Assembly: GCF_003853705.1 (NCBI RefSeq)
Contig: NZ_QTQI01000012.1
Coordinates: 1 to 64,000, forward strand
Direction of reading: 5' to 3'
DNA: 64,000 nucleotides
Origin: Burkholderia sp. Bp8992
Lineage (GTDB): Bacteria > Pseudomonadota > Gammaproteobacteria > Burkholderiales > Burkholderiaceae
Below the pieces are notes generated by a model that did not search any database, was not told where the DNA came from, and saw only the letters and a list, made by a program, of their open reading frames with translations. This document shows positions 1 through 8,501 of this stretch, in pieces (the first letter of the stretch is position 1; every line of letters starts with the position of its first letter). The translations under genes were made by a program, and so were the position numbers.

Positions 1-61
1 CTCGCTCAATCCGGTAGCCCGTCCAGCAGCCCAGCGCCTGTAGTGCTTTGCGATCCAGCAA
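1..61 (-). CDS. ISL3-family transposase, N-terminal fragment
   Basis: The first 20 residues of a protein starting at a TTG codon (59-61) read LLDRKALQALGCWTGYRIER. This matches my memory of the N-terminus of ISL3-family transposases, which begin with an LDRK-x-LQALG-x-W-x-GYR-x-ER stretch before a zinc-binding segment. Only about 20 codons are inside the window, so catalytic residues cannot be judged. The TTG start is chosen because the family motif begins there. It lies 3' of metG, reading the same way. The call depends on recalled similarity over a very short stretch. Confidence 0.45.
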   Translation of the reverse strand, partial: MLDRKALQALGCWTGYRIER

Positions 62-140
62 TTTGGCCTCCAACGCCCATTCCCATTGGCGTCAGGTTAC
101 CAACTGCAACGAAAGCTTCCACGGTTTCCCGCGATGAACC
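1..140 (-). mobile_element. End of an ISL3-like insertion sequence, cut by the window edge
   Basis: The left edge carries the beginning of a transposase reading leftwards out of the window. The element probably ends near 140, where the minus strand begins GGTTCATCGCGG right after a run of seven A residues on that strand (plus-strand T run at 141-147), an AT-rich target of the kind ISL3 elements favour. The partner end and the target duplication lie outside the window, so the exact boundary is inferred. Confidence 0.4.
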
Positions 141-171
141 TTTTTTTCGCGCAAGCGGCAGCGCGTTTGCC

Positions 172-2328
172 TTACTTCACGCGCATGCCGGGCTTCGCGC
201 CGCTGTGCGGCTCGAGGATGTAGAGACCCGGTTCCGCCTTCTCGTCGGTGGCCGACGCGGCGAGCACCATCCCTTCGGACAGGCCGAACTTCATCTTGCG
301 CGGCGCGAGGTTCGCGACCATCACCGTCAGCTTGCCGACGAGTTGCTCCGGCTGGTACGCGGACTTGATGCCCGAGAACACGTTGCGGGTCTTTTCCTCG
401 CCGACGTCGAGCGTGAGCTGCAGCAGCTTGTCCGAGCCTTCGACGGCCTGGCACGCGACGATCTTCGCGATGCGCAGGTCGATCTTCGCGAAATCGTCGA
501 TCGAGATCGGTGCGTCGTCGGCGCCGTTCACGACGGCCGGCTTCGCGTTCGCCTTCGCGTTGTTCTTCGCGTCCTTCGCGGCGTTAGCGCTCGCGGCGGC
601 GGCTCCGGTGGCCTCGGCCTGCAGCGAATCGCGGTTCGCGGCGAGCAGCGCCTCGATCTGCTTCGGATCGACGCGCGTCATCAGGTGCTGGTACGCCTTG
701 ATCGGCTGCTCCGACGACAGCGGCTTCGCGGCATCGGCCCACGCGAGCGGCGCAATGCCGAAGAACGCCTCGACGGCTTCGGCGACACGCGGCATCACCG
801 GCTTCAGCGCGAGCGACAGCAGGCGGAACGACTCGAGGCTCACGCTGCAGGTTTCATGCAGCGCGACCGCGTTGGCCGGATCCTTCGCGAGATCCCACGG
901 CTTCGCGCCGTCGACGTACGCGTTCACTTCGTCCGCGAGCTCCATCGTGTGGCGCAGCGCGCGGCCGTATTCGCGTGCTTCGTAGTGCGCGGCGATCTGC
1001 GGAATCGCATCGCGCAGCTTCGCGACGAGCGGGTGGTTCATCGCGCTGTCCTGCACGCGGCCGTCGAAACGCTTGATCAGGAAGCCGGCCGCGCGGCTCG
1101 CGATGTTCACGTACTTGCCGACGAGGTCGCTGTTCACGCGCGCCTGGAAGTCGTCGAGGTTCAGGTCGATGTCTTCCATCGTCGCATTCAGCTTCGCGGC
1201 GAAGTAGTAGCGCAGCCACTCGGGGTTCAGGCCCGTGTCGATGTAGCTCTGCGCGGTGATGAACGTGCCGCGCGACTTCGACATCTTCGCGCCGTCGACC
1301 GTCAGGAAGCCGTGCGCGAACACGTTGGTCGGCGTGCGGTGGCCCGAGAACTCGAGCATCGCGGGCCAGAACAGCGTGTGGAAGTACAGGATGTCCTTGC
1401 CGATGAAGTGGTACTGCTCGGCCTTCGTGCCCGGACGGATCCATGCATCGAAGTCGATGCCGTTGCGGTCGCACAGGTTCTTGAAGCTCGCGTAGTAGCC
1501 GACCGGCGCGTCGAGCCACACGTAGAAGTACTTGCCGGGCGCGCCCGGGATCTCGAAGCCGAAGTACGGCGCGTCGCGCGAGATGTCCCAGTCGGCGAGC
1601 TTGGCTTCGCCGGCGTCGCCGAGCCATTCGCGCATCTTGTTGGTCGCTTCGGGCTGCGCGAGGCCGCTCACCCATTCGCGCAGGAACGACTCGCAGCGCG
1701 GGTCGGACAGGCGGAAGAAGTAGTGCTTCGACGTCTTGCGCACCGGCGTCGCGCCCGACACGACCGAATACGGGTTCAGCAGTTCGGTCGGCAGGTAGGT
1801 CGAGCCGCACACTTCGCAGTTGTCGCCGTATTGATCCTTCGCATGGCACTTCGGGCATTCGCCCTTGATGAAGCGGTCCGGCAGGAACATTTCCTTGACC
1901 GGGTCGTACGCCTGCTCGATCTCGCGCTCGGCGATCAGGCCGGCGTCCTGCAGCGCGAGGTAGATCTTCTCGCTCAGCACGCGGTTCTCGTCCGAATCGG
2001 TCGAGTAGAAGTTGTCGAACGACACGCCGAAGCTGTCGAAGTCGCGCTTGTGTTCGGTCCACACGCGGTCGATCAGCTGCTTCGGGGTCAGGCCTTCCTT
2101 CTCCGCACGCAGCATGATCGGCGTGCCGTGCGTGTCGTCGGCACCGATGTAGTAGACCTCATGGCCATGCATTCGCAGCGTCCGCACCCAGATGTCGGTC
2201 TGGATGTACTCGACCAGGTGGCCGATGTGGATCTGCCCGTTGGCATAGGGCAGTGCGGACGTGACGAGGATCTGGCGGCTGCCTTGCGGCGCCGCAGCCT
2301 GCACGGAAGTGAGGTCGGATGCGGACAT
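172..2328 (-). CDS. metG: Methionyl-tRNA synthetase
   Basis: Cytoplasmic class I aminoacyl-tRNA synthetase that charges tRNA-Met with methionine. The 718-residue product shows the HIGH-type motif in [14 protein letters not shown], a zinc-binding pair of knuckles (CPKCHAKDQ and CEVCG), and the KMSKS motif in KMSKSRGTF. An Ala/Asn/Lys-rich linker (about residues 585-615) joins the catalytic core to a C-terminal Trbp111/EMAP-type tRNA-binding domain starting at [12 protein letters not shown]. The ATG at 2328 (MSASDLTS) is chosen because an extended -10 promoter element sits about 45 bases upstream, which places the longer in-frame start too near the transcript start. Length is normal for the long, dimeric MetG class. 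Confidence 0.97.
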   Translation of the reverse strand: MSASDLTSVQAAAPQGSRQILVTSALPYANGQIHIGHLVEYIQTDIWVRTLRMHGHEVYYIGADDTHGTPIMLRAEKEGLTPKQLIDRVWTEHKRDFDSFGVSFDNFYSTDSDENRVLSEKIYLALQDAGLIAEREIEQAYDPVKEMFLPDRFIKGECPKCHAKDQYGDNCEVCGSTYLPTELLNPYSVVSGATPVRKTSKHYFFRLSDPRCESFLREWVSGLAQPEATNKMREWLGDAGEAKLADWDISRDAPYFGFEIPGAPGKYFYVWLDAPVGYYASFKNLCDRNGIDFDAWIRPGTKAEQYHFIGKDILYFHTLFWPAMLEFSGHRTPTNVFAHGFLTVDGAKMSKSRGTFITAQSYIDTGLNPEWLRYYFAAKLNATMEDIDLNLDDFQARVNSDLVGKYVNIASRAAGFLIKRFDGRVQDSAMNHPLVAKLRDAIPQIAAHYEAREYGRALRHTMELADEVNAYVDGAKPWDLAKDPANAVALHETCSVSLESFRLLSLALKPVMPRVAEAVEAFFGIAPLAWADAAKPLSSEQPIKAYQHLMTRVDPKQIEALLAANRDSLQAEATGAAAASANAAKDAKNNAKANAKPAVVNGADDAPISIDDFAKIDLRIAKIVACQAVEGSDKLLQLTLDVGEEKTRNVFSGIKSAYQPEQLVGKLTVMVANLAPRKMKFGLSEGMVLAASATDEKAEPGLYILEPHSGAKPGMRVK

Positions 2329-2370
2329 AGGGTCGGTAGAGGAACAGCGGAAAAACAACGGGAAAGTGCG

Positions 2371-2379
2371 ATTCTAGCA
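2371..2379 (-). promoter_or_regulatory. Extended -10 element ahead of metG
   Basis: On the minus strand the bases read TGCTAGAAT, an extended -10 (TGn followed by TAGAAT), about 43 bases upstream of the metG start. No convincing -35 is visible, which is normal for extended -10 promoters. The same nine bases occur ahead of argH. Confidence 0.5.
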
Positions 2380-2463
2380 GGGGCGCGCGCCAGCGCGGCG
2401 GGCGGGCGCCGCAGACCGGGCGCCGAAGCGGGCGAGGCCGCGCAAGCGGCGTGCCCGATGGTC

Positions 2464-2484
2464 TTATGCTGCGATGCAGCATAA
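2464..2484. repeat. Perfect inverted repeat upstream of metG
   Basis: TTATGCTGC-GAT-GCAGCATAA: two perfect 9-base arms around a 3-base loop. It lies between the metG promoter and the terminator at 2496-2524. There is no T run on either side, so an operator is more likely than a terminator. Confidence 0.5.
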
Positions 2485-2495
2485 ATTCTGCGGGC

Positions 2496-2524
2496 AAAAA
2501 AAACCGGGGCGGATACGGCCCCGG
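2496..2524 (-). terminator. Rho-independent terminator downstream of the OmpA-like gene
   Basis: On the minus strand a CCGGGGC/GCCCCGG stem is followed by eight T residues. It lies about 180 bases past the stop of the OmpA-like gene and separates that transcript from metG. A second strong hairpin without a T tail (GGGGCTGCACG/CGTGCAGCCCC, about 2658-2686) lies between. Confidence 0.8.
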
Positions 2525-2703
2525 AGCAACAACGACAAGAGGAGAATGGTGACGCGCCGGCAGCGCCAGCCGCGTACCGTAAATACTGACCGCGGCCTGC
2601 GACAGAAGTTCGAAAATTTTTTCGATTTGTTACCGGACCCGCCGGAAGCCTTGTCCGGCGGGGCTGCACGCCACGTGCAGCCCCGCTCCTCTCGTGGCGA
2701 TGC

Positions 2704-3345
2704 TTACTGCTGCGCGGCGCGCAGGTAGATTTCGACGCGACGGTTTTGTGCGCGGCCTGCTTCGGTCGCATTGTCCGCGATCGGGTTCGACGGGCCCATG
2801 CCCTGTGCCGCCAGGCGGCCGCCGGCGACGCCGCGCTGCACCAGCGCGTTGACGACGCTCTGCGCACGGTTCTGCGACAGCGTCTGGTTCAGCTGCTGCG
2901 AACCCGTGCTGTCCGTATAGCCGACGACCGAAGCCGTCACTTGCGGGTTCTGGTTCAGCGTCGTGGCCAGGTCGTTCAGCAGCGGCGTGAAGGCCGGCGT
3001 GATCGCGTACTGGTTCGTCGCGAACGTGACCGAGCTCGGCACGTTCAGCTTCAGCGAGCCGTCCGGCTGTTCGGTGACCTGCGTGCCCGTCTTCGCTGCC
3101 GACGGTGCGAGCTTGTTCTTGATCGCCTGCCAGTTGTAGCCCGTCACGCCGCCGACCAGTGCGCCGACGCCTGCGCCGATCGCCGCACCCTTGCCGCCGC
3201 CCGCCAGCGCGCCGATGCCCGCGCCCAGCGCCGCACCCGTGCCGGTACCGACAGCGGTGTTGTTGCCTTGCTGCGTGGCGCAGCCTGCCAGCAGTGCGCC
3301 GGCCAATGCGAAGACGGACAAGCGGGTCGCGATTTTCATGTTCAT
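2704..3345 (-). CDS. OmpA-family glycine-zipper lipoprotein
   Basis: A 213-residue envelope lipoprotein. It has a signal peptide ending in the lipobox LLAGC, then a glycine-zipper segment rich in GAxxGAxxG (about residues 30-70), then a C-terminal OmpA-like peptidoglycan-binding domain (about 105-205). That domain keeps the Asp (GYTDSTG) and Arg (NRRVEI) that bind diaminopimelate. It probably sits in the outer membrane and contacts the cell wall, like YiaD. The ATG at 3345 is preferred because AGAGAGGAA lies eight bases upstream. It is a single-gene unit divergent from apbC. Confidence 0.92.
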   Translation of the reverse strand: MNMKIATRLSVFALAGALLAGCATQQGNNTAVGTGTGAALGAGIGALAGGGKGAAIGAGVGALVGGVTGYNWQAIKNKLAPSAAKTGTQVTEQPDGSLKLNVPSSVTFATNQYAITPAFTPLLNDLATTLNQNPQVTASVVGYTDSTGSQQLNQTLSQNRAQSVVNALVQRGVAGGRLAAQGMGPSNPIADNATEAGRAQNRRVEIYLRAAQQ

Positions 3346-3696
3346 CTTGGATTCCTCTCTTGGTTGAACGAGTCGACAACGACGACAACAACAGTTACGG
3401 CTCCCTGCGCGGGCCGCCCGAAAAAGGAGGGCAGCCCTGCGCTCGCGGCAGCCGCCGAGGTGGCCGCATGCCCTGTCCATCAGCGTGGCTGTTCGGGCAG
3501 TGCGACGCGTCAGCCTCTACAATATAGGCGGTAGGTGGCCGATTTGGCCCCATAGCATGCCGCACGCGAAGATTGCGCCGGGTCGCGCGTTCGCGCAATG
3601 GCGTGCAACAGATTCTTTCACTTTTCCCGCTTTTCGCAGCGTAATTTGATATTTTTTGACGATTACACGCGAGAAAAACGTTTTCACGGAGTTTCG
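3346..3696. other. Divergent promoter region between the OmpA-like gene and apbC
   Basis: No gene is supported here. Two AT-richer patches stand out: 3517-3533 (CTACAATATAGG, with a TATATT -10-like hexamer on the minus strand) and 3640-3690, which precedes apbC and contains TTGATA and TTGACG hexamers. These probably hold the two divergent promoters; exact starts cannot be fixed by eye. Confidence 0.4.
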
Positions 3697-4788
3697 ATGA
3701 GCATTGACCGGGCACAAGTCGACGCCGCACTGGCGGCAGTCGTCGACCCCAATACCGGCCGCCCGTATGCGGCGAACAAGGGCGTGCGCAATGTCGCGAT
3801 CGACGGCGATGTCGTGACGCTCGACGTGGTGCTCGGGTACCCCGCGCGCAGCCAGCACGACGACGTGCGTGCACGCGTCGTCGCGGCGCTCCAGGGCGTG
3901 CCGGGCGTTCGCGACGCACGCGTCGCCGTGTCGCAGGAGATCGTCGCGCACACGGTGCAGCGCGGCGTGAAGCTGTTGCCGAACGTGAAGAACATCGTCG
4001 CGGTCGCGTCGGGCAAGGGCGGCGTCGGCAAGAGCACGACGGCCGTGAACCTCGCGCTCGCGCTCGCCGCGGAAGGCGCGTCGGTCGGCATCCTCGACGC
4101 CGACATCTACGGCCCGTCGCTGCCGACGATGCTCGGCATCCACGGCCAGCGCCCCGAGTCGCCGGACAACCAGTCGATGAACCCGCTCGTCGGCCACGGG
4201 CTGCAGGCGAACTCGATCGGCTTCCTGATCGAGGAAGACAACCCGATGGTGTGGCGCGGCCCGATGGCGACCTCCGCGCTCGAACAGCTGCTGCGCCAGA
4301 CCAACTGGCGCGACCTCGACTACCTGATCGTCGACATGCCGCCCGGCACCGGCGACATCCAGCTCACGCTCGCGCAGCGCGTGCCCGTCACGGGCGCGGT
4401 GATCGTCACGACGCCGCAGGACATCGCGCTGCTCGACGCGAAGAAGGGGCTGAAGATGTTCGAGAAGGTCGGGATCCCGATTCTCGGCATCGTCGAGAAC
4501 ATGAGCATCCACATCTGCTCGAACTGCGGCCACGAAGAGCACATCTTCGGCGCCGGCGGCGCGGAGCGGATGGCGAAGGATTACGACGTGAACGTGCTCG
4601 GCAGCCTGCCGCTCGACATCGCGATCCGCGAGCGCGCCGACAGCGGCACGCCGACGGTGGCGGCCGATTCCGAAGGCGCGCTGGCGCGCCGCTACCGCGA
4701 TATCGCGCGCGGCGTCGCGCTGGCGATTGCCGAGCGATCGCGCGACATGACGTCGAAGTTCCCGTCGATCGTTGTTCAAAATACGTAA
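3697..4788 (+). CDS. apbC: Iron-sulfur cluster carrier ATPase ApbC/Mrp
   Basis: Cytoplasmic P-loop ATPase of the Mrp/NBP35 group that binds a 4Fe-4S cluster and passes it to apo-enzymes. The 363-residue product has an N-terminal MIP18-like domain (about residues 5-80), the deviant Walker A GKGGVGKST, a switch region DADIYGPS, and the Cys pair CSNC that bridges the cluster at the dimer interface. The start at 3697 follows CACGGAG at a normal ribosome-binding distance; an in-frame ATG about 100 bases upstream gives a non-conserved extension. Mrp-type genes often neighbour metG, as here. Confidence 0.95.
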   Translation: MSIDRAQVDAALAAVVDPNTGRPYAANKGVRNVAIDGDVVTLDVVLGYPARSQHDDVRARVVAALQGVPGVRDARVAVSQEIVAHTVQRGVKLLPNVKNIVAVASGKGGVGKSTTAVNLALALAAEGASVGILDADIYGPSLPTMLGIHGQRPESPDNQSMNPLVGHGLQANSIGFLIEEDNPMVWRGPMATSALEQLLRQTNWRDLDYLIVDMPPGTGDIQLTLAQRVPVTGAVIVTTPQDIALLDAKKGLKMFEKVGIPILGIVENMSIHICSNCGHEEHIFGAGGAERMAKDYDVNVLGSLPLDIAIRERADSGTPTVAADSEGALARRYRDIARGVALAIAERSRDMTSKFPSIVVQNT

Positions 4789-4921
4789 AACCCTTGCGGG
4801 GCGGGGCCTCACGCTGTTTACGGCGCCGCGAGGCGCGGTATCATGGCGACTTTTCCCGGGTCCCTTTTCCCGCCCGGCGCGGCCGTCGTGTCAAGCGGCC
4901 GCCAGCCGGCATGAGGATCGA

Positions 4922-5458
4922 ATGAAACAACGACATCACGGCGTGCGCGCCGGCCGCGCGCAGCGCGCGCTGCTGGCCGCCGCCGCGCTGGGCCTGCTGG
5001 CCGGCTGTACCTCCTTTTCCTCGTCGCACGAAAAACGGGCCGACGCACAACTGCAGCCGACGGTCGGCGCGCAGGCGCGCGGCGCGGTGACGTTCGTCGA
5101 GCGCCCGGACGGCGTCCAGGTCACCTACAACCTGGCCGGCCTGCCGCCAAACAGCGATCATGCGCTGCAGGTGCACGAACGCGGCGACTGCAACGCGGGC
5201 GACGGCTCGAGCGCCGGCCAGGTGTTCGCACCGGCCGCCGACCGCCTGCGCGCCGGTGCGCGCGTCGCCGGCGATCTCGGCAACATCCATGCGGACGCGA
5301 ACGGCGTCGCGGCCGGTTTCATCGTCGCGCCCGATCTGGCCCTCGACGGCGTGCGCTCGGCGATGAACCGGGCGGCGCTGGTGCACCGCGACCCGAGCGA
5401 TCCCGCGTTTCCGCAGCATGGCGCGGGGCCCGCGCTGGCCTGCGGCGTGATCCGCTGA
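4922..5458 (+). CDS. SodC-like lipoprotein with most metal ligands lost
   Basis: A 178-residue exported protein with lipobox LLAGC and the Cu,Zn superoxide dismutase fold signatures: LPPNSDHA, VHERGDC, GDLGNI and the C-terminal ACGVI, including both disulfide cysteines (GDC and ACG). The metal site is not intact. The copper-binding HxH reads QVH, the bridging His (GGH in active enzymes) reads GQV, the zinc-loop His-Gly segment is shortened, and the His before GDL is Val. The second Cu His, the late VH and the GDL Asp remain. I infer a structural or binding role rather than dismutase activity. GAGGATCGA precedes the start. Confidence 0.8.
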   Translation: MKQRHHGVRAGRAQRALLAAAALGLLAGCTSFSSSHEKRADAQLQPTVGAQARGAVTFVERPDGVQVTYNLAGLPPNSDHALQVHERGDCNAGDGSSAGQVFAPAADRLRAGARVAGDLGNIHADANGVAAGFIVAPDLALDGVRSAMNRAALVHRDPSDPAFPQHGAGPALACGVIR

Positions 5459-5570
5459 CGGCCGCCGCGTGCGCCGGCCGATGATCGCGTAAAATGTGCG
5501 CCTTTCCCGGCCGCCGCCTCGCGCGAGCGGCCCTCCCTGAGAGCTACGCAGCGTTTCCTGGCGCCCCGAT

Positions 5571-6140
5571 ATGAGTATCAAGTCCGACAAATGGATTCGG
5601 CGCATGGCCGAAGAGCACAAGATGATCGAGCCGTTCGTGCCCGATCAGGTTCGCGCGTCCGAGGACGGCCGCCGGATCGTCAGCTACGGCACGTCGAGCT
5701 ACGGCTACGACATCCGCTGCGCGGACGAATTCAAGATCTTCACGAACATCAACTCGACGATCGTCGATCCGAAGAACTTCGACGAAGGTTCGTTTGTCGA
5801 TTTCAAGGGCGACGTGTGCATCATCCCGCCGAATTCGTTCGCGCTGGCCCGCACCGTCGAATATTTCCGCATCCCGCGCACCGTGCTGACGGTCTGCCTC
5901 GGCAAGTCGACCTATGCGCGCTGCGGGATCATCGTCAACGTGACGCCGTTCGAACCCGAGTGGGAAGGCTACGTCACGCTGGAATTCTCGAACACCACGC
6001 CGCTGCCCGCGAAGATCTACGCGAACGAAGGCGTCGCGCAGGTGCTCTTCTTCGAAAGCGACGAAGTGTGCGACGTGTCGTACGCCGATCGCGGCGGCAA
6101 GTATCAGGGGCAGCGTGGTGTCACGCTGCCGAAAACCTGA
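5571..6140 (+). CDS. dcd: dCTP deaminase
   Basis: Converts dCTP to dUTP in the cytoplasm, feeding dUMP and then dTTP synthesis. The 189-residue length matches the homotrimeric bacterial enzyme. The nucleotide-binding and catalytic segment GKSTYARCG (the GRSSxxRxG motif of the family) and the downstream EFSN with the catalytic Glu are present, as is the C-terminal GGKYQGQ that closes over the triphosphate. A TAAAAT hexamer at about 5488 may be its -10. It is followed by a strong terminator hairpin. Confidence 0.96.
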
Positions 6141-6173
6141 TCTGGTTGCATAACGTCTCACCAGTTTCCGGGT

Positions 6174-6209
6174 GACCGCTGCGCGTGACGCGCCGCGGTC
6201 GTTCTTTTT
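6174..6209 (+). terminator. Intrinsic terminator running into the decarboxylase ribosome-binding site
   Basis: GACCGC and GCGCG pair with CGCGC and GCGGTC (6174-6200), followed by GTTCTTTTT. The T run passes directly into GGAGAA, the ribosome-binding site of the next gene. It ends dcd transcription and could act as an attenuator for the decarboxylase. Confidence 0.75.
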
Positions 6210-6221
6210 GGAGAATCGCCC

Positions 6222-8501
6222 ATGAAGTTTCGTTTCCCCGTCGTCATCATCGACGAAGATTTCCGCTCCGAGAACATCTCGGGCTCCGGCATCCGGGCGT
6301 TGGCCGAAGCGATCGAGAAGGAGGGCGTCGAAGTCCTCGGCCTGACGAGCTACGGCGATCTGACGTCGTTCGCGCAGCAGTCGAGCCGCGCGTCGTGCTT
6401 CATCCTGTCGATCGACGACGACGAACTCATGCTCGGCGAGACCGGCCAGGACGGCGAACTGCCCGAGCTCGCGACCGCGATCATCGAGCTGCGCGCGTTC
6501 GTCACCGAAGTGCGCCGCCGCAACGCGGACATCCCGATCTTCCTGTACGGCGAAACGCGCACGTCGCGCCATCTGCCGAACGACATCCTGCGCGAACTGC
6601 ACGGCTTCATCCACATGTTCGAGGACACGCCGGAGTTCGTCGCGCGCCACATCATCCGTGAAGCGAAGGTCTATCTCGACTCGCTCGCGCCGCCGTTCTT
6701 CAAGGAACTCGTCAAGTACGCCGACGAAGGCTCGTACTCGTGGCACTGCCCGGGCCACTCGGGCGGCGTCGCGTTCCTGAAGAACCCGCTCGGCCAGATG
6801 TTCCACCAGTTCTTCGGCGAGAACATGCTGCGCGCGGACGTCTGCAACGCGGTGGACGAACTCGGCCAGCTGCTCGACCACACCGGCCCGGTCGCGGCAT
6901 CCGAGCGCAATGCGGCGCGCATCTTCAGCGCCGACCACCTGTTCTTCGTGACCAACGGCACGTCGACGTCGAACAAGATCGTCTGGCACGCGACCGTCGC
7001 GCCGGGCGACATCGTGCTGGTCGACCGCAACTGCCACAAGTCGATCCTGCATGCGATCACGATGACGGGCGCGATCCCCGTGTTCCTGACGCCGACGCGC
7101 AACCATTTCGGCATCATCGGGCCGATCCCGCGCGACGAATTCAAGCCGGAGAACATCCGCAAGAAGATCGAGGCGAACCCGTTCGCGCGCGAAGCGATGC
7201 GTGCGAACCCGGACATGAAGCCGCGGATTCTGACGATCACGCAGAGCACGTACGACGGCGTCGTCTACAACGTCGAGATGATCAAGGACCTGCTCGGCGA
7301 CCTGCTCGACACGCTGCACTTCGACGAAGCGTGGCTGCCGCACGCGACGTTCCACGATTTCTACCGCGACATGCACGCGATCGGCGACGGCCGTCCGCGC
7401 ACGGGCGCGCTCGTGTTCGCGACGCACTCGACGCACAAGCTGCTCGCAGGCATCTCGCAGGCGTCGCAGATCGTCGTGCAGGATTCGGAGAACCGCACGT
7501 TCGACAAGCACCGCTTCAACGAGGCGTACCTGATGCACACGTCGACGAGCCCGCAGTACGCGATCATCGCGTCGTGCGACGTCGCGGCCGCGATGATGGA
7601 GCCGCCGGGCGGCACCGCGCTCGTCGAGGAATCGATCGCCGAGGCGATCGACTTCCGCCGCGCGATGCGCAAGGTCGACGCCGAATACGGCGACGACTGG
7701 TTCTTCAGCGTATGGGGCCCGGACAGCCTGTCCGAGGAAGGCATCGGTTCGCGCGAAGACTGGATGCTGAAGCCGAACGACCACTGGCACGGCTTCGGCC
7801 CGCTCGCGGAAGGCTTCAACATGCTCGACCCGATCAAGGCGACGATCATCACGCCGGGGCTCGACGTCGACGGCGAGTTCGGCGAGACGGGCATTCCGGC
7901 CGCGATCGTCACGAAGTACCTGGCCGAGCACGGGATCATCGTCGAGAAGACCGGCCTGTACTCGTTCTTCATCATGTTCACGATCGGCATCACGAAGGGC
8001 CGCTGGAACTCGATGGTGACCGAGCTGCAGCAGTTCAAGGACGACTACGACAACAACCAGCCGCTGTGGCGCGTGCTGCCGGAATTCGTCGCGCAGCATC
8101 CGCGCTACGAGCGCGTCGGCCTGCGCGACCTGTGCACGCAGATCCACGACGTGTACCGCGCGAACGACATCGCGCGCCTGACGACGGAGATGTACCTGTC
8201 GGACATGGAGCCGGCGATGAAGCCGTCGGACGCGTTCGCGAAGCTCGCGCACCGCAAGATCGACCGCGTGCCGCTCGACGAGCTCGAAGGCCGCGTGACG
8301 AGCATCCTGCTGACGCCGTACCCGCCGGGCATTCCGTTGCTGATCCCGGGCGAGCGCTTCAACAAGACGATCGTGAACTACCTGCGGTTCGCGCGCGACT
8401 TCAACGAGCGTTTCCCGGGCTTCCACACCGACATCCACGGCCTCGTCGCGGAAGAGGTGAACGGCCGCGTCGAGTACTTCGTCGACTGCGTGCGCGACTG
8501 A
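6222..8501 (+). CDS. PLP-dependent Orn/Lys/Arg decarboxylase (fold-type I)
   Basis: A 759-residue biodegradative amino acid decarboxylase that produces a polyamine or cadaverine/agmatine and consumes a proton. An N-terminal wing domain of receiver-like fold (about 1-130, beginning VVIIDEDFRSENISGSGI) precedes the PLP domain. Visible PLP-site features are HxGHSGG-like CPGHSGG, the DEAW segment and the Schiff-base lysine in THSTHKLLAG. The C-terminal domain follows from about residue 600. Substrate (Lys, Arg or Orn) cannot be fixed from sequence; Burkholderia homologues are usually annotated as arginine or lysine decarboxylases. Its ribosome-binding site GGAGAA abuts the upstream terminator. 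Confidence 0.93.
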   Translation: MKFRFPVVIIDEDFRSENISGSGIRALAEAIEKEGVEVLGLTSYGDLTSFAQQSSRASCFILSIDDDELMLGETGQDGELPELATAIIELRAFVTEVRRRNADIPIFLYGETRTSRHLPNDILRELHGFIHMFEDTPEFVARHIIREAKVYLDSLAPPFFKELVKYADEGSYSWHCPGHSGGVAFLKNPLGQMFHQFFGENMLRADVCNAVDELGQLLDHTGPVAASERNAARIFSADHLFFVTNGTSTSNKIVWHATVAPGDIVLVDRNCHKSILHAITMTGAIPVFLTPTRNHFGIIGPIPRDEFKPENIRKKIEANPFAREAMRANPDMKPRILTITQSTYDGVVYNVEMIKDLLGDLLDTLHFDEAWLPHATFHDFYRDMHAIGDGRPRTGALVFATHSTHKLLAGISQASQIVVQDSENRTFDKHRFNEAYLMHTSTSPQYAIIASCDVAAAMMEPPGGTALVEESIAEAIDFRRAMRKVDAEYGDDWFFSVWGPDSLSEEGIGSREDWMLKPNDHWHGFGPLAEGFNMLDPIKATIITPGLDVDGEFGETGIPAAIVTKYLAEHGIIVEKTGLYSFFIMFTIGITKGRWNSMVTELQQFKDDYDNNQPLWRVLPEFVAQHPRYERVGLRDLCTQIHDVYRANDIARLTTEMYLSDMEPAMKPSDAFAKLAHRKIDRVPLDELEGRVTSILLTPYPPGIPLLIPGERFNKTIVNYLRFARDFNERFPGFHTDIHGLVAEEVNGRVEYFVDCVRD

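Noticed and set aside
43-2484. An 813-codon open frame on the plus strand
   Set aside because: It lies entirely antisense to metG, its product is Arg/Val/Leu-rich with no recognisable domain, and such long mirror frames are expected in high-GC genes.
4922-5458. A functional superoxide dismutase
   Set aside because: Several Cu and Zn ligands are substituted, so an active SodC assignment is not supported.
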